Assembly: GCF_052324685.1 (NCBI RefSeq)
Contig: NW_027506902.1
Coordinates: 624,771 to 688,770 of the forward strand
Reading direction: 5' to 3'
Length of the DNA stretch: 64,000 bases
Source: Brachyhypopomus gauderio
Lineage: Eukaryota; Chordata; Actinopteri; Gymnotiformes; Hypopomidae
The position numbers and the translations under genes were made by a program. Under the pieces are notes generated by a model. It was not told where the DNA came from, did not search any database, and saw only the letters and a program-made list of their open reading frames with translations. Shown piece by piece: positions 1-9,339 of the stretch; positions within the stretch are counted from its first letter, which is position 1, and every line of letters starts with the position of its first letter.

Positions 1-508
1 TCATTATATCATTCAGGCCATGCCATATATGACCTATGTTGCTATAACTCAAACCATGTAAGTGATCAACTCCTAATTTCAAATGCTGTCATGGATTGAG
101 GTTCCTGTGATGTGCTCCAAGTTTGGTTCAAATTGACCTGTCGGGGATGCTACTGTACACAAAACCCTCTAAAATCATCAAAACGAATGCTGCAATCCTG
201 TCATGCAGAATACAGAAAAGTAAGGAGTATTGTATGATTCAGACCAATGAGCCAAATAACTTTGTAATTACATCTTATAACAAAAAGTATACTGCCTGAC
301 CAGGAATTAACATTTTATTTCACTAAAATTTCTTTTCATCGCTGTAATATCTGTATGGTAGTACTTTGGCTCCGTTTACTGGCCACATACTGGAACCTAC
401 TGAAAAGCATTGCTTACATGAAACACCTCACAAACATACAGACAAAGCTAATCTCAGCATGTGATTTAGTTCTATGATCTATGAGGGACCACAATAGGCT
501 GGAAGTGT
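1..508. other. Unique left flank of the array
   Basis: This sequence does not recur in the other units and therefore lies outside the tandem array. It is AT-rich and I see no coding exon, RNA gene or terminal repeats in it. It leads directly into the longer copy of LINE A that marks the array edge. Confidence 0.6.
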
Positions 509-849
509 GTGACGGTGATGGGTGGGAGAGCGGACCAGGTGAAGGAGCTGGCGGAGAAGAGGGTAAGACGTCTGGTGCAGTCCATCCTTGACAACAGCAG
601 ACACCCGCTGCACGAGACTATGGCAGCACAGAGGAGCAACCGTAGTAACAGGCTTCTCTCAGTGCGATGTAGAACTGAAAGATTCAAGAAATCTTTTATC
701 CCTACGGCTATTCGGGTGTACAACTATGGACATCTGGGTGGTGGGTTGGTGTTGTGTGGCATTTGTGTGTTTTTTGTAATTGATGTGTGTTGCTGGACAA
801 GTGAATTTCCCCTTGGGGATTAAAGTATCATCTAATCTAAACTAATCTA
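509..849 (+). mobile_element. LINE A 3' fragment with reverse-transcriptase C-terminal tail (array edge)
   Basis: The plus frame from 509 reads through a C-terminal LINE ORF2 tail (motifs KRVRRLVQSILDNSRHPL and ERFKKSFIPTAIRVYN) to a 3' UTR ending in the LINE-like tail 'gaatttccccttggggatta' and ATCTAA-type short repeats. Only this copy keeps the coding part. In U2-U7 the element starts inside the 3' UTR, at the sequence aactatggacatctgg. The fragment is 5'-truncated and dead. The clade (L2/Rex/Jockey-like) is a guess from the tail and the ORF end. Confidence 0.65.
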
Positions 850-850
850 G

Positions 851-1910
851 AACTAGAGACCCTGATGATCCAGTTCTATACAGCGATCATCGAGTCCATC
901 CTCACCTCATCCATAACCACCTGGTTTGGTTCCTCTACATCACAAGAAAGAGCCAGACTCCAGCGCATCATCAGATCAGCAGAGAAGATCATTGGATGTA
1001 ACCTGCCAACGCTGCAGGAGATCCACACCAGCAGGGTGAGGAAACGCGCTCACAAAATTACAACAGACCCCTCACATCCTGCACATCACCTCTTCCAGGC
1101 TTTCCTTTCTGATAGAAGACTAAGGACCATCAGAACCAGCACAAAACAACATGCTAACAGCTTCTTTCCCAGAGCTGTAGCTCTCCTCAACCACAGTGGA
1201 CTCATCTGAGTCTTTAAACCAAATGGACTTAATTGCACTGAACAGGACATGTCTCTCACTTGCACTATGCTATTTTGCACAGCTGTACAATGTTAACATC
1301 ATCCGCAACATCTACAACATTATTAAACATAAACCTACCTCAAGAACATCTGGATACATATATATTCGTACTCACATATTCATACTCACATGTGTACAGT
1401 ACAGATTTTATATTTTACATTTTATATTGTCTTATGTCTTTTTTCTAGTACTAACTATATTCCAGAGTCTATTTATTGTTTATTGTACCTTTAGAGTTAT
1501 GTTTGTCAACAGTGTGCACGTGTTACATGTCATACATGTGTTGCTCTCACTGTCACGGTACGGCGGCCCCCTACTGGTCACCCCCGTCTACAGCAGCAGC
1601 TTGTCCTGTGGGTGTGGTTTTGTGTTCGTCCCTCAGGTGGGCGGAGCCCGCGATCCGTCTCACCTGAGGGTCGTTTGTTCGTCTATATATGTCTTGTCTT
1701 TGTACCAATTGACCGCTGGTTATTATATCCTTAATTCGGATCAGTTCACGGGTTTTGGTTTGCGCACTTCACATATTAAACCATCCTATTTCCCTGAGAC
1801 TTGGCGTGATCGCTTCCATTTATTTTCGCTCACCCTACCCGTCACAAAGACAAATTCCTAGTATGTTTAACATACCTGGCAAAATTAAGAGATTCTGATT
1901 CTGATTCTGA
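851..1910 (+). mobile_element. LINE B 3' fragment, split by a solo LTR
   Basis: The frame at 865-1209 encodes the C-terminal tail of a LINE ORF2 (YTAIIESILTSSITTWFGSS, then RLQRIIRSAEKIIGCNLP, ending PRAVALLNHSG), a motif order familiar from fish non-LTR retrotransposons. A 3' UTR follows, ending in GATTCT repeats near 1900. The 5' end is truncated directly against the tail of LINE A. A solo LTR interrupts the 3' UTR at 1551-1846. The RT core is absent, so the element is inactive. Confidence 0.75.
1551..1846 (+). mobile_element. Solo LTR (296 bp) inside LINE B
   Basis: The element begins TGTCACGG and ends CCGTCACA, so it has TG...CA ends within a short terminal inverted repeat. The 5-bp direct repeat AAGAC follows it at 1847-1851. 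The matching left AAGAC is missing here but present in U4-U6. It has a TATA-like TCTATATATG near 1682 and no internal region, so it is a solo LTR left by LTR-LTR recombination. Its ends resemble those of the LTR element at 3849-5931. Confidence 0.7.
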
Positions 1911-2449
1911 TCTGAATCATTTTTTGTCAATACATTTAGCCACATTTAGATTTTTTGGGGATTTAGTGCCTCATCTGAGATTTAAAAAAAAAAACACTTC
2001 ATACTTTCATATCAAAGGTCAAACATTTGCTCAAAACAACATTGGTTCTCTTCGGCTGCTTAGGCCAGTACGTGTTTGAACCTGCAATCTCCGCTTGCGG
2101 CTAGATTTAAATAATTGTTTTTATTAGTCTGGCATGCATAAAAAGTCAAATGGTTTAATATTTCTGATAAAAATCTTTTTAAGATTCCACATATGTTCCA
2201 CATATATTCCAAATATGTGGACACCATGCAAGAACGGAGTGAATATTTTCTATAAAAATTGCCAAATTATATATAACAAATTGGGAGAATCTATTCTCTT
2301 TTCATTAAAACAAGTAAGTTTTGTTCTGTTAAAAGAACCTTAAAACAAACAACTCTTAATATTTGAACAGTTAATTGCAATATAATGCCGTTCAGGCTAC
2401 AATGTAACTTGTATTGGATAAATAAATATAGGCAGTGATGTCAAAACCT
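1911..2449. other. Non-genic AT-rich stretch
   Basis: I see no gene here. Near 2190-2225 there are short repeats of a CACATAT/ATATGTGG type. A segment of about 50 bp in this area is deleted in U2, U3 and U7 but kept in U1 and U4-U6, which makes it a useful class marker. Confidence 0.5.
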
Positions 2450-2856
2450 TCAGGTTATTCCACAGCTATTTCCTTGTAGGAAATCTCTCAAAACAGTCTC
2501 ATCTATGAGTGAGTCTTGAAACAGACTGGAGAATAATTCAATGGGTACCTCACCCTGTGCTTTCACCTCAAAATTCCCCATGAACATAGATGGGACCCCT
2601 TGGTAATCAATATCCTTGCATCTCCAGATTCTATTCCTACCTCTGACATTCTGTTTTCTTTGATAATTATTTAAACCTCCCTCATTTCCTTTGTCCCCTT
2701 CCTCGATTTGTTCTTTTTTGCTTTTTTCCCTTCGTCTCACATCTGGCTCATATTCTCCTTCGCTGATGTCACTGTCACTGTAAGTGGACTCTGACACACT
2801 GCCTACTGGAATATCCTCAATAACTTTATAGTGTGATGTTGATGATCTACACTTCC
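2450..2856 (-). pseudogene. piggyBac-like transposase N-terminal remnant
   Basis: Read on the minus strand, an AG acceptor after a T-rich tract (exon start 2856) is followed by an acidic segment (SESTYSDSDISEGEYEPD), a basic linker, and RIWRCKDIDYQGVPSMFMGN then VPIELFSSLFQDSLIDETV. This order, acidic tail then W-R-x-K-D-I and P-x-x-x-F-x-x-x-F-x-D-x-L-I, is what precedes the catalytic DDE domain in piggyBac/PGBD proteins. The frame stops soon afterwards, so no catalytic domain is present. U1 is the only copy in which this segment stays open, because U2-U6 have one extra T in a T-run. Family assignment is by motif only. Confidence 0.5.
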
Positions 2857-2929
2857 CTGGTTGAAAAACAACACATAAACATGTGTACTATACTGCACTG
2901 TCATTGAAATTTGAACCTTAATGGTGAGA

Positions 2930-3340
2930 AAAAACAGTCAAAGCAGTTGGGTATGGTATCAGACAAGAGTACAAAGTTTATTAAAGACAATAGACAGAAA
3001 AATAGAAAGATGGATCGATCCAGAGATCTCCGTTACACACACTCAAGAGCATCTGCAAGAGAAAGCTGCCCCCCTCTAACAGACCATAGTTTTTATACTA
3101 TTTTGCTACATGATTACATCATATTGCATGTCATGAGTGAAGCAGGCTAGGTCTCATTGGTGGCCAATGTGAGGTGAGGTGATGGGGTGAGGTATCACAA
3201 CCATCACTTCATCCCTGCCAGGGTCATTTGGCCAAGGTCTCCTTGTTCCTTGGGTCCGTCAGATGCACCGTTCTGATGCAGCTCATCCTCATCTACAGAC
3301 TAGAGATCTTCAGGGCTGTCTGTCTTCATCTCACAAAGAG
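2930..3340 (-). mobile_element. Possible LTR-like remnant (U3-R-U5 layout, minus strand)
   Basis: On the minus strand a TATAAAAA box (3090-3097) is followed about 110 bp later by AATAAA (2977-2982), a spacing like the U3-R-U5 organisation of a retroviral or gypsy LTR. I cannot identify ends or a target-site duplication, so this remains tentative. The same stretch occurs in every unit and is interrupted in U2 by the 1.77-kb insert. Confidence 0.35.
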
Positions 3341-3548
3341 TGGCTTCACACACAATTTACTACTTTATTACTAGAGAGAGTGCCTACAAGCATGTAAGGC
3401 ATACAATGATCAATGTGTACTAGGCCTAAAATATGTTCAATATATACCTTAATAACGTGATTTCCATTCTACTCACTAAGTGTAATCAATACATGTGTAT
3501 ATTGATGAATATTACAGAAAGACAATATATGAATTTTTCACCTACAGT

Positions 3549-3571
3549 ACACACACACACACACACACACA
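3549..3571. repeat. (CA)n microsatellite
   Basis: This is a 23-bp CA run. Its length differs among units (positions 16606-16637, 26529-26555, 36529-36555, 45793-45817, 63875-63909), and the U2 and U7 runs are interrupted. Confidence 0.9.
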
Positions 3572-3843
3572 AATGTTCTTAGATTTTGCTTCTTTTTAGG
3601 CAATAAAAATGGCAAATTTTATATTGGTTTCTATTTACAGCAACAACACATTTTGTACAAATTTTCTATTATTATTTATACAAACGACATCTATGACATG
3701 GTACATCGTTCAACGTATTGCCATTATTGCATAATGTCCACATATGTGGACACTTGATTTATGAGGTAAAAATCCTTAGATGTTAAAATTCCAATCTGTG
3801 CAAATGATGACAAATTCCGGATGACAAATGATGACAAATTCGG
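3572..3843. other. Non-genic stretch with a 16-bp palindrome and short GATGACAAATT repeats
   Basis: A perfect palindrome, GTCCACATATGTGGAC, lies at 3736-3751. From about 3797 there are tandem GATGACAAATT-type repeats, and the U1 LTR retrotransposon is inserted into them. I see no gene. Confidence 0.6.
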
Positions 3844-3848
3844 ATGAC

Positions 3849-4188
3849 TGTGACGGTGGGGTCGTGGTGAAGGATGAGACACGAATCCCTCTTGTGGCGA
3901 CAGACGTCACTTTTATTTTTAAACAGATATTGCGCAATAGCGCACAATAAACACTCATATACGCAGCACAACGTGCAGACATAGACAACGACGAGCACAG
4001 GACACTGCGCGAGCGCACATTAAATAGACAAACCACATTAGCCCCACGTGATTACGAGACGATTCACAGGTGAGACTTATTAATCACACAACAAAACCCT
4101 AACCACGTATATACACGGACGCAGACAAAGCACGTGGACCACGTTTACACACGCCCAAAAGGGAGGGGCCGGGGTCCTCAACGTGACA
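3849..4188 (-). repeat. LTR (3' LTR in element orientation)
   Basis: This 340-bp copy is nearly identical to 5592-5931. The differences I saw are GATTACGAGACG versus GATCACGAGACT and one base near the outer end. AATAAA is in the minus orientation within the T-rich stretch near 3910. Confidence 0.9.
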
Positions 4189-4330
4189 GACGCCCCCTCC
4201 AAGGGCACTACCCGTCCCGGGGTGCCAACAGGACCGAGTGCCCCGAACCCACGACGATGGGCGGATCCGACGCGCTCAGTCCTGCGTCTGGGAGGTGACC
4301 GCCCTTGGTGAAGCGTCCGCCACGGACCGC

Positions 4331-5560
4331 CTAGCACATCCTCCTTGGGAAGACGGGGGAAAAGACGGGAGACACATTAAACAGAACGTTCACAAACACA
4401 CACACAGGCACGTTTACACAAAGTGGCACGAGAGGGAAAAATGGGTTAGGCACACAAATGGGGAGACTAACGAACACTGGTACACAAAAACATGAAACAG
4501 GGACCCAGCTACGCGCCAGGAGGAGAGCTAGGAGGGGAGAGAGGTCGGGAGCTGCAGGCGCTGCTGCAGGGGATGTTCCTCCTCCAGCCTTTGCTGCGGA
4601 ACCTCCGCTGGGTGCATTGCGGCTGGCGGACGCGCCCGGTGCAGCGCGGCTGTCGTGCGCGCCCTGTGCAGTGCGGCTGTCGTACGCGCCCTGTGGGCCG
4701 CAAGGGAGCTCCTCCTCTGTGTCCATCTCCTCCTCTGTGCCCCGGCTCCACTCCATGGACTGCTCCGGGCTGCCACCCCGGGAGCAGTCCATTGCACTTT
4801 CGCCGGAGCGGTCGGAGGATGGACACCTCACCGAACCCCCTTTCCTAGTCCCGGCTACTCTCTCAGAGGGAAGCGGACTCTCCTCCTCTCCCTCCGAATC
4901 GGAGCCTTCCTCCTCCTCCCCCTCTTCCTCTACGGAGGGAGAGAGACCTACGGGCGGAGGAAGGTAGTCCTCCTCCTCAGACTCCTCCTCCTCCTCGCCC
5001 ACGTAGTCAACGGTGGAGGCGTCGTCCTCCGAAGAGGGGTAGGCTTCCTCCTCCTCGCCACCGTAGTCTATGGTGGAGGCGTCGTAATCCGAGGGGGGGT
5101 AGGCTTCCTCCTCCTCGCCACCGTAGTCTATGGTGGAGGCCTCGCCTACCGAAGGGGAATACGCCTCCTCTTCCTCCTGCTCCTCCCCCTCAGAATCCTC
5201 CTCCCCGAATTCCACCTCCGGGGTGGACGCGATTGCGCCTACCTGCAGCGGCGAGGTGGCGCGAGAAGGAGCAAGGTGTCGCTCCCTCCATATACGTACC
5301 ACCCCCTCGCGGAGCATCTCCGCCAGCTCGGGGTCCTTTAGTTCGAGCCCCCGGGCTGTGGCCAGTTGGTAGGCACACACCGGGTCCTTCTCCAGCTCCT
5401 CGACCGACGGTGTGGCTTCTTGGCACGGGGGGGTGTCCTCCTCCCACTTTCTCTGTGCCAGAGTCGACGTAGCGCCGCGGCGCGAGGGGGAAGACGAAGC
5501 GTGGTGATGACGCTTGCTTGGGCGCTTTGCCTTCTTCTGCCGGGTGGCGTAGCCAGGCAT
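4331..5560 (-). CDS. 409-aa acidic-repeat protein of the LTR element, function unknown
   Basis: The start ATG (5560) lies about 30 bp inside the 5' LTR of the element, and this is its only long frame. The first 40 residues are basic (MPGYATRQKKAKRPSKRHHH...). A segment with predicted helical character follows (EELEKDPVCAYQLATARG...). Residues about 120-240 are dominated by glutamate runs and contain three copies of a repeat of about 20 residues built on ASTIDYGGEEEEAYP. A Gly/Ser/Ala-rich part and a hydrophobic C-terminus follow. I recognise no capsid, zinc-knuckle, protease or polymerase motif. It may be a divergent gag-like or captured protein. The frame has no stops, in line with a recent insertion. 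I do not assign a function. Confidence 0.5.
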   Translation of the reverse strand: MPGYATRQKKAKRPSKRHHHASSSPSRRGATSTLAQRKWEEDTPPCQEATPSVEELEKDPVCAYQLATARGLELKDPELAEMLREGVVRIWRERHLAPSRATSPLQVGAIASTPEVEFGEEDSEGEEQEEEEAYSPSVGEASTIDYGGEEEEAYPPSDYDASTIDYGGEEEEAYPSSEDDASTVDYVGEEEEESEEEDYLPPPVGLSPSVEEEGEEEEGSDSEGEEESPLPSERVAGTRKGGSVRCPSSDRSGESAMDCSRGGSPEQSMEWSRGTEEEMDTEEELPCGPQGAYDSRTAQGAHDSRAAPGASASRNAPSGGSAAKAGGGTSPAAAPAAPDLSPLLALLLARSWVPVSCFCVPVFVSLPICVPNPFFPLVPLCVNVPVCVFVNVLFNVSPVFSPVFPRRMC

Positions 5561-5591
5561 GATCTGGGTGTCTCAGGACGGCTCGTCGTTC

Positions 5592-5931
5592 TGTGACGGT
5601 GGGGTCGTGGTGAAGGATGAGACACGAATCCCTCTTGTGGCGACAGACGTCACTTTTATTTTTAAACAGATATTGCGCAATAGCGCACAATAAACACTCA
5701 TATACGCAGCACAACGTGCAGACATAGACAACGACGAGCACAGGACACTGCGCGAGCGCACATTAAATAGACAAACCACATTAGCCCCACGTGATCACGA
5801 GACTATTCACAGGTGAGACTTATTAATCACACAACAAAACCCTAACCACGTATATACACGGACGCAGACAAAGCACGTGGACCACGTTTACACACGCCCA
5901 AAAGGGAGGGGCCGGGGTCCTCATCGTGACA
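5592..5931 (-). repeat. LTR (5' LTR in element orientation)
   Basis: This is the second 340-bp LTR, followed by the ATGAC duplication. With the copy at 3849 it dates the insertion as recent relative to the array. Confidence 0.9.
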
Positions 5932-5936
5932 ATGAC

Positions 5937-6468
5937 AAATTCCAATCTGTGCAAAATCACCAATTGGCAAAAGCTGGTATAATAATCATATTGAGATAAC
6001 TGGTATAATAAACTAATTATAAAGTACTGCCTGGGACTTAACTATGAGCACAAGAGAAGACAAATGTTTTTTCTCTTTTTTAATTTAATCTATTTAAATT
6101 CATGTGGTTAAACAACTTTATGATATGATGCCTGGGTCGCGGCTTCAGCCACTTGCATCACAGATACTTCCACACCAACAAGACTATGGGACCAGAACAG
6201 CAGCAGTTTTTCTGCCTGAGAACCAGTGATTCTGTGCTGGAAAAGTGTGGCAGTTCAGTATTTTGGCAGCAGCAATGAAGAAACTGCTTAGCGTTAGGTC
6301 TTTATAAAAAGCAAAAACATTCCCATATACAGTTTAGATCTGCGTCCGTTTTATGAGATGTCCTAATTTGAATGTATAACAGTGTTTCCCTTAAGGGAAA
6401 TATCTGTAAAATGCAATGGATAAATTTTATGCAAGCCAGGATAGTGAGGCTAGCGCATGGAATGCCTA
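5937..6468. other. Upstream region of array gene A
   Basis: This is non-coding by inspection. It includes a perfect palindrome TTTCCCTTAAGGGAAA at 6387-6402. The palindrome is kept in U3 and U4, but one arm is lost in U2 and U5. The CRE/TATA promoter follows immediately. Confidence 0.5.
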
Positions 6469-6514
6469 TGACGTCATGAGCATTGTGACGTCATACATGG
6501 TAGACTATATTAAT
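6469..6514 (+). promoter_or_regulatory. Array gene A promoter: two CREs plus variant TATA box (U1)
   Basis: Two perfect TGACGTCA sites lie at 6469-6476 and 6486-6493, 17 bp apart. A TATA-like box follows at 6506-6514, 12 bp after the second CRE. This copy reads TATATTAAT where every other sequenced copy reads TATATAAAT. TGACGTCA is the consensus for CREB/CREM/ATF factors. The assignment as a promoter rests on this arrangement plus the donor site 200 bp downstream. Confidence 0.65.
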
Positions 6515-6536
6515 CGCCCGTCATTCTGAAAATACG

Positions 6537-6712
6537 CCAGTGTAGGCGAATTCTCCTAACAGCTGACAGCAAGCAGATATTATCAACTGTAATTAAGAGC
6601 ATAATTTATTCATTCCTAATTGTTATAACTGAGCTAATAGGACAATCTATTCAGTGTTATAGGCATAGAGGAAAGAATCCAGTTAAAATCTTATCCAACT
6701 GACGCTTCATCG
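6537..6712 (+). other. Predicted non-coding first exon of array gene A (U1)
   Basis: The start is placed about 30 bp after the TATA box. The end is a consensus donor (CATCG|GTAAGT). The segment contains no ATG on the plus strand, as expected for a 5' UTR exon. A 1.47-kb intron (6713-8184) then leads to the first coding exon. Within that intron I see no conserved coding frame. The transcription start is not visible from sequence. Confidence 0.5.
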
Positions 6713-8189
6713 GTAAGTGCGAATTCAGCTATTTGCTTTGCTAAATGTTTACTTAGAATGTTTGTAATAGCAGAGGTTGGCCGTTTGTTTAAGTGGCAAC
6801 CTAGCACAGAGTCAAATGGCTAGATTGTGTTATATAGCTTGCTTTATCGATAGTGATTTATAGTGTGTTATTTAAGCAATAGAACACGAGAGGGAGTGAT
6901 TTGGTCGTAGGCACGAGCCGAAGTCTTATGTGTATATGCCATTGCTTGGCAACGCGTCCGCCGAGTGATACAGGTTGTGAGAATGGTGCTGTTCCAGAGA
7001 CCGGTCTCTGTGCTGTTCTCACAAATACCAGCACGGTTAGAACACTTCTCATCCAATCAGATTGTGAGGTCGGAACTAACTGTTGTATAATAGGTAACAA
7101 ATATATTCAGCGAGCAACTTCTTAAACGTCGAAATGCTTAAATCATTTGTTTATGTAAAGAGATTAATGCATTGCCGTGTAGTGTTTATAATGAAGCGAT
7201 TATGTATGTGCGACATGGACACTGCGTGGGAGAGCGTGCAGAAACGCTAAATATTTGTGATTGGGCTGAGGCGCGAACCTGGAGACAGGCATATTGCTTG
7301 TGGAGTAGGGTGCCACAATGCATTCATTCATTGTTTGCGTAGTTTGCGTTTAGATGTTGCAAAGAAAAGTTGTGAAGGTGTTCTCAGAAGTAACTGAAAA
7401 AGGAGCTAGTCAAAACTGTGGTCATCATAAAACTTACTTTTCAGCTGGTTTTAGCTGCTTCCAACATACTTCCCCGCGGTTCTCATAGGATTCCATTGCA
7501 TGTGTTTTCTGAATTTGTAATGCGTTTACGAAATGTAGCGTACATGTTGTTGAAGCGTTTGAGTAAAGTGATTTATGAACTTGTACAGCGTTCATTTATT
7601 TCTATCGCGATTATAAAATATATCACGTCATTTTGATCAAACGATTCAACTATGTGCAGCGCGTTTTCCCCCATTTGCAGTGCGCTGTGTCTTCCCGGCT
7701 ATCGTCTTCGCTGGGAGGACCATCATGTAGCCACATGCTAAAACTAGAGCACATTTCTTGATCACAAGATTTCCTTTCGTTTTAGGTTAATTGCATAAAA
7801 AAATAATAAATTTTAAAAAAGGACCGATTTAAATGTGAATATCTTTGGACTGGCTTGATAAAATTTGACAATTAAGGCATATTTTTTTGTTATATTGTGC
7901 TGCATCTAATAAAACTATTTTAAATGTGATTAAGTAATGTTGAAAAAAATGTCCAAGTCACTACATCATGGATTTTACGTGGTGTGTTTGATTAGTGGCG
8001 TAGTGTGTAGGAGGTGCATTTGTCTTTGCTGATGTGTTGTGTGTAGAGGTGTGCTGTGTTTAGAAGTGAGCTTGGAGGGATATGCAATGTACATATGAAA
8101 TCTTAACTATTTGTTTACTCATATGTTGAGCTAATTAATGCAAATCTATTACTGTAACACTATTGTGTATTTTTATTTCTTTAGTTAAT

Positions 8190-9033
8190 ATGTTAATTAT
8201 AAATAAGAACAACAACATGGATTCTGGACTACTTGAAGACCCAGATATTTGGTGTGCGGGAATTGACGATGACATTAGCTGGATGATGGATCGCAATGTC
8301 ACTACTTCATCTACTAGTGCACCACCTGAACCCTCCGTCAGGGCAGAGAGTGATGCACAGAGTTTCGAAACAATCTCACTCAGTAGTGAAGACGACCCAT
8401 CCTGCTCAGTAAGTGACACCTGCAACTTGGATCCATCACTGAAGATCAGCTGGTTCGATTTGATTCTCAAGTCCCCAATGGTCAAATTTGGCTGGAAGGT
8501 ATGAAGGTCTATTTTTCTAATACATTTCTTGAAATTAATGTTCTGCTAGTCATGTTTTTCTGCTAGTCATCTCACATGTGGAGATGAACATTTTGGTAGT
8601 GAATTAACACTATACAATTCATAGCAATATATCAATATATTTAAGTGTGTTCCCTAGATTCTTTCATACAGCATTTTGGAGGTCTCCTTTTGATTTTTGA
8701 ATTTCTCTTAATGTTAGTTTCCATTGAAGCAAAATAAAGAAAGCCCAGAGAAGACAACAGGAGGTGACCTGCAAACTACTTTTCCTGAATCCTGTAAGTC
8801 TGTTGAAATGGTGTGTTGTAAGGGGGGGTGGAGTGGAAGTGTACCATATTTTGAATATTTAATAATTAATCTTTAAATTAATTAATCTTAGTCTTAATAA
8901 TTTTGTCTGATATTTTCCAGCTTCATGTAAAAACGCATCTCCTGTTAAGAAGCTTCCAAAGATGCTGTCGAGCATCTTTGCGGCCATCTCGAAGGCTTTT
9001 TGCTCCTGCTTGAAAGTCCAGCCAGAGGAGTGA
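8190..9033 (+). CDS. Array gene A, copy 1: novel acidic Ser-rich protein (about 165 aa, three coding exons)
   Basis: Coding exons are 8190-8498, 8718-8793 and 8921-9033 (stop TGA 9031-9033). The acceptor TTTCTTTAG, donors AAG|GTATGA and CT|GTAAGT, and acceptors TGTTAG and TATTTTCCAG join the frame without a stop. The first ATG (8190, A at -3) is in frame with a second, stronger one at 8217 (AACAACATGG), giving 165 or 156 aa. The N-terminal half is acidic and Ser/Thr-rich (MDSGLLEDPDIWC, ETISLSSEDDPSCS). A hydrophobic-aromatic patch (SWFDLILKSPMVKFGWK) closes exon 1. Exon 2 is basic then polar. Exon 3 ends with a Cys-containing amphipathic-looking segment (SSIFAAISKAFCSCLK) and VQPEE. There is no signal peptide or known domain. 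I do not recognise the family. Six copies keep the frame and splice sites, which supports a real gene. This copy has Ser (tcg) in exon 3 where the others have Pro. Confidence 0.65.
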
Positions 9034-9240
9034 AGTGGGCAGTCGTGGCCTGGCGGTTAGGGAACTGGTCTTGTGACCGGAGGGTTGTGGGTTCGATTCC
9101 CAGACCTAAGGCCATGACTGAGGTGCCCCTGAGCAAGGCCCTTAACCCTCAATTGCTCACTTGTATAAAAAATTAGATAAAAATGTAAGTCGCTCTGGAT
9201 AAGGGCGTCTGCCAAATGCCATAAAATGTAAATGTGAAGT
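9030..9240 (+). mobile_element. tRNA-derived SINE at the stop codon of gene A (U1)
   Basis: The body spans 9037-9233 and is flanked by the 7-bp duplication GTGAAGT (9030-9036, 9234-9240). It has a tRNA-like head with a perfect B box GGTTCGATTCC (9090-9100), a central part, and the tail CGCTCTGGATAAGGGCGTCT, typical of fish SINEs mobilised by L2-type LINEs. The left duplication includes the TGA of gene A, so the SINE forms the start of its 3' UTR. The same insertion is in all units and predates amplification. Confidence 0.85.
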
Positions 9241-9339
9241 CCAGGGACCATCAAGTAGACTTCACCAGCAGTCAAGCTTCACAGAGCATCCCCACTAAAG
9301 CAACACACACATCTATACTGATGCTGCCATTGAGTGCTC

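Larger units (their letters stand above)
3844..5936 (-). mobile_element. Non-autonomous LTR retrotransposon, private to U1
   Basis: Two 340-bp LTRs (3849-4188 and 5592-5931) flank a GC-rich 1.4-kb interior. The 5-bp target duplication ATGAC sits at 3844-3848 and 5932-5936, and the uninterrupted site is present in all other units. Orientation is minus: read that way each LTR begins TGTCACG and ends CCGTCACA, AATAAA lies near the LTR 3' end, and a purine tract (ggagggggcg) abuts the downstream LTR. The LTRs differ at about three bases, so the insertion is young. No reverse transcriptase, protease or integrase is encoded. I found no TGG-type primer-binding site next to the 5' LTR. Confidence 0.9.

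Noticed and set aside
1196-1861. Open frames of 221-230 codons in every unit (for example 1196-1861, 12519-13211)
   Set aside because: They run across the LINE B 3' UTR into the solo LTR, change length with the hairpin, and have low-complexity composition. Not a gene.
2450-2856. A functional domesticated piggyBac (PGBD) gene
   Set aside because: Only the pre-catalytic segment is present, and the frame is broken in all units except U1.
8135-8485. Minus-strand 116- to 138-codon frames opposite gene A exon 1
   Set aside because: Antisense shadow. The plus strand has the splice sites and joins to two more exons.
9040-9110. tRNA gene, because of the perfect B box
   Set aside because: It lies in a SINE with target duplications and a LINE-type tail. 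The head does not fold as a complete tRNA by eye.
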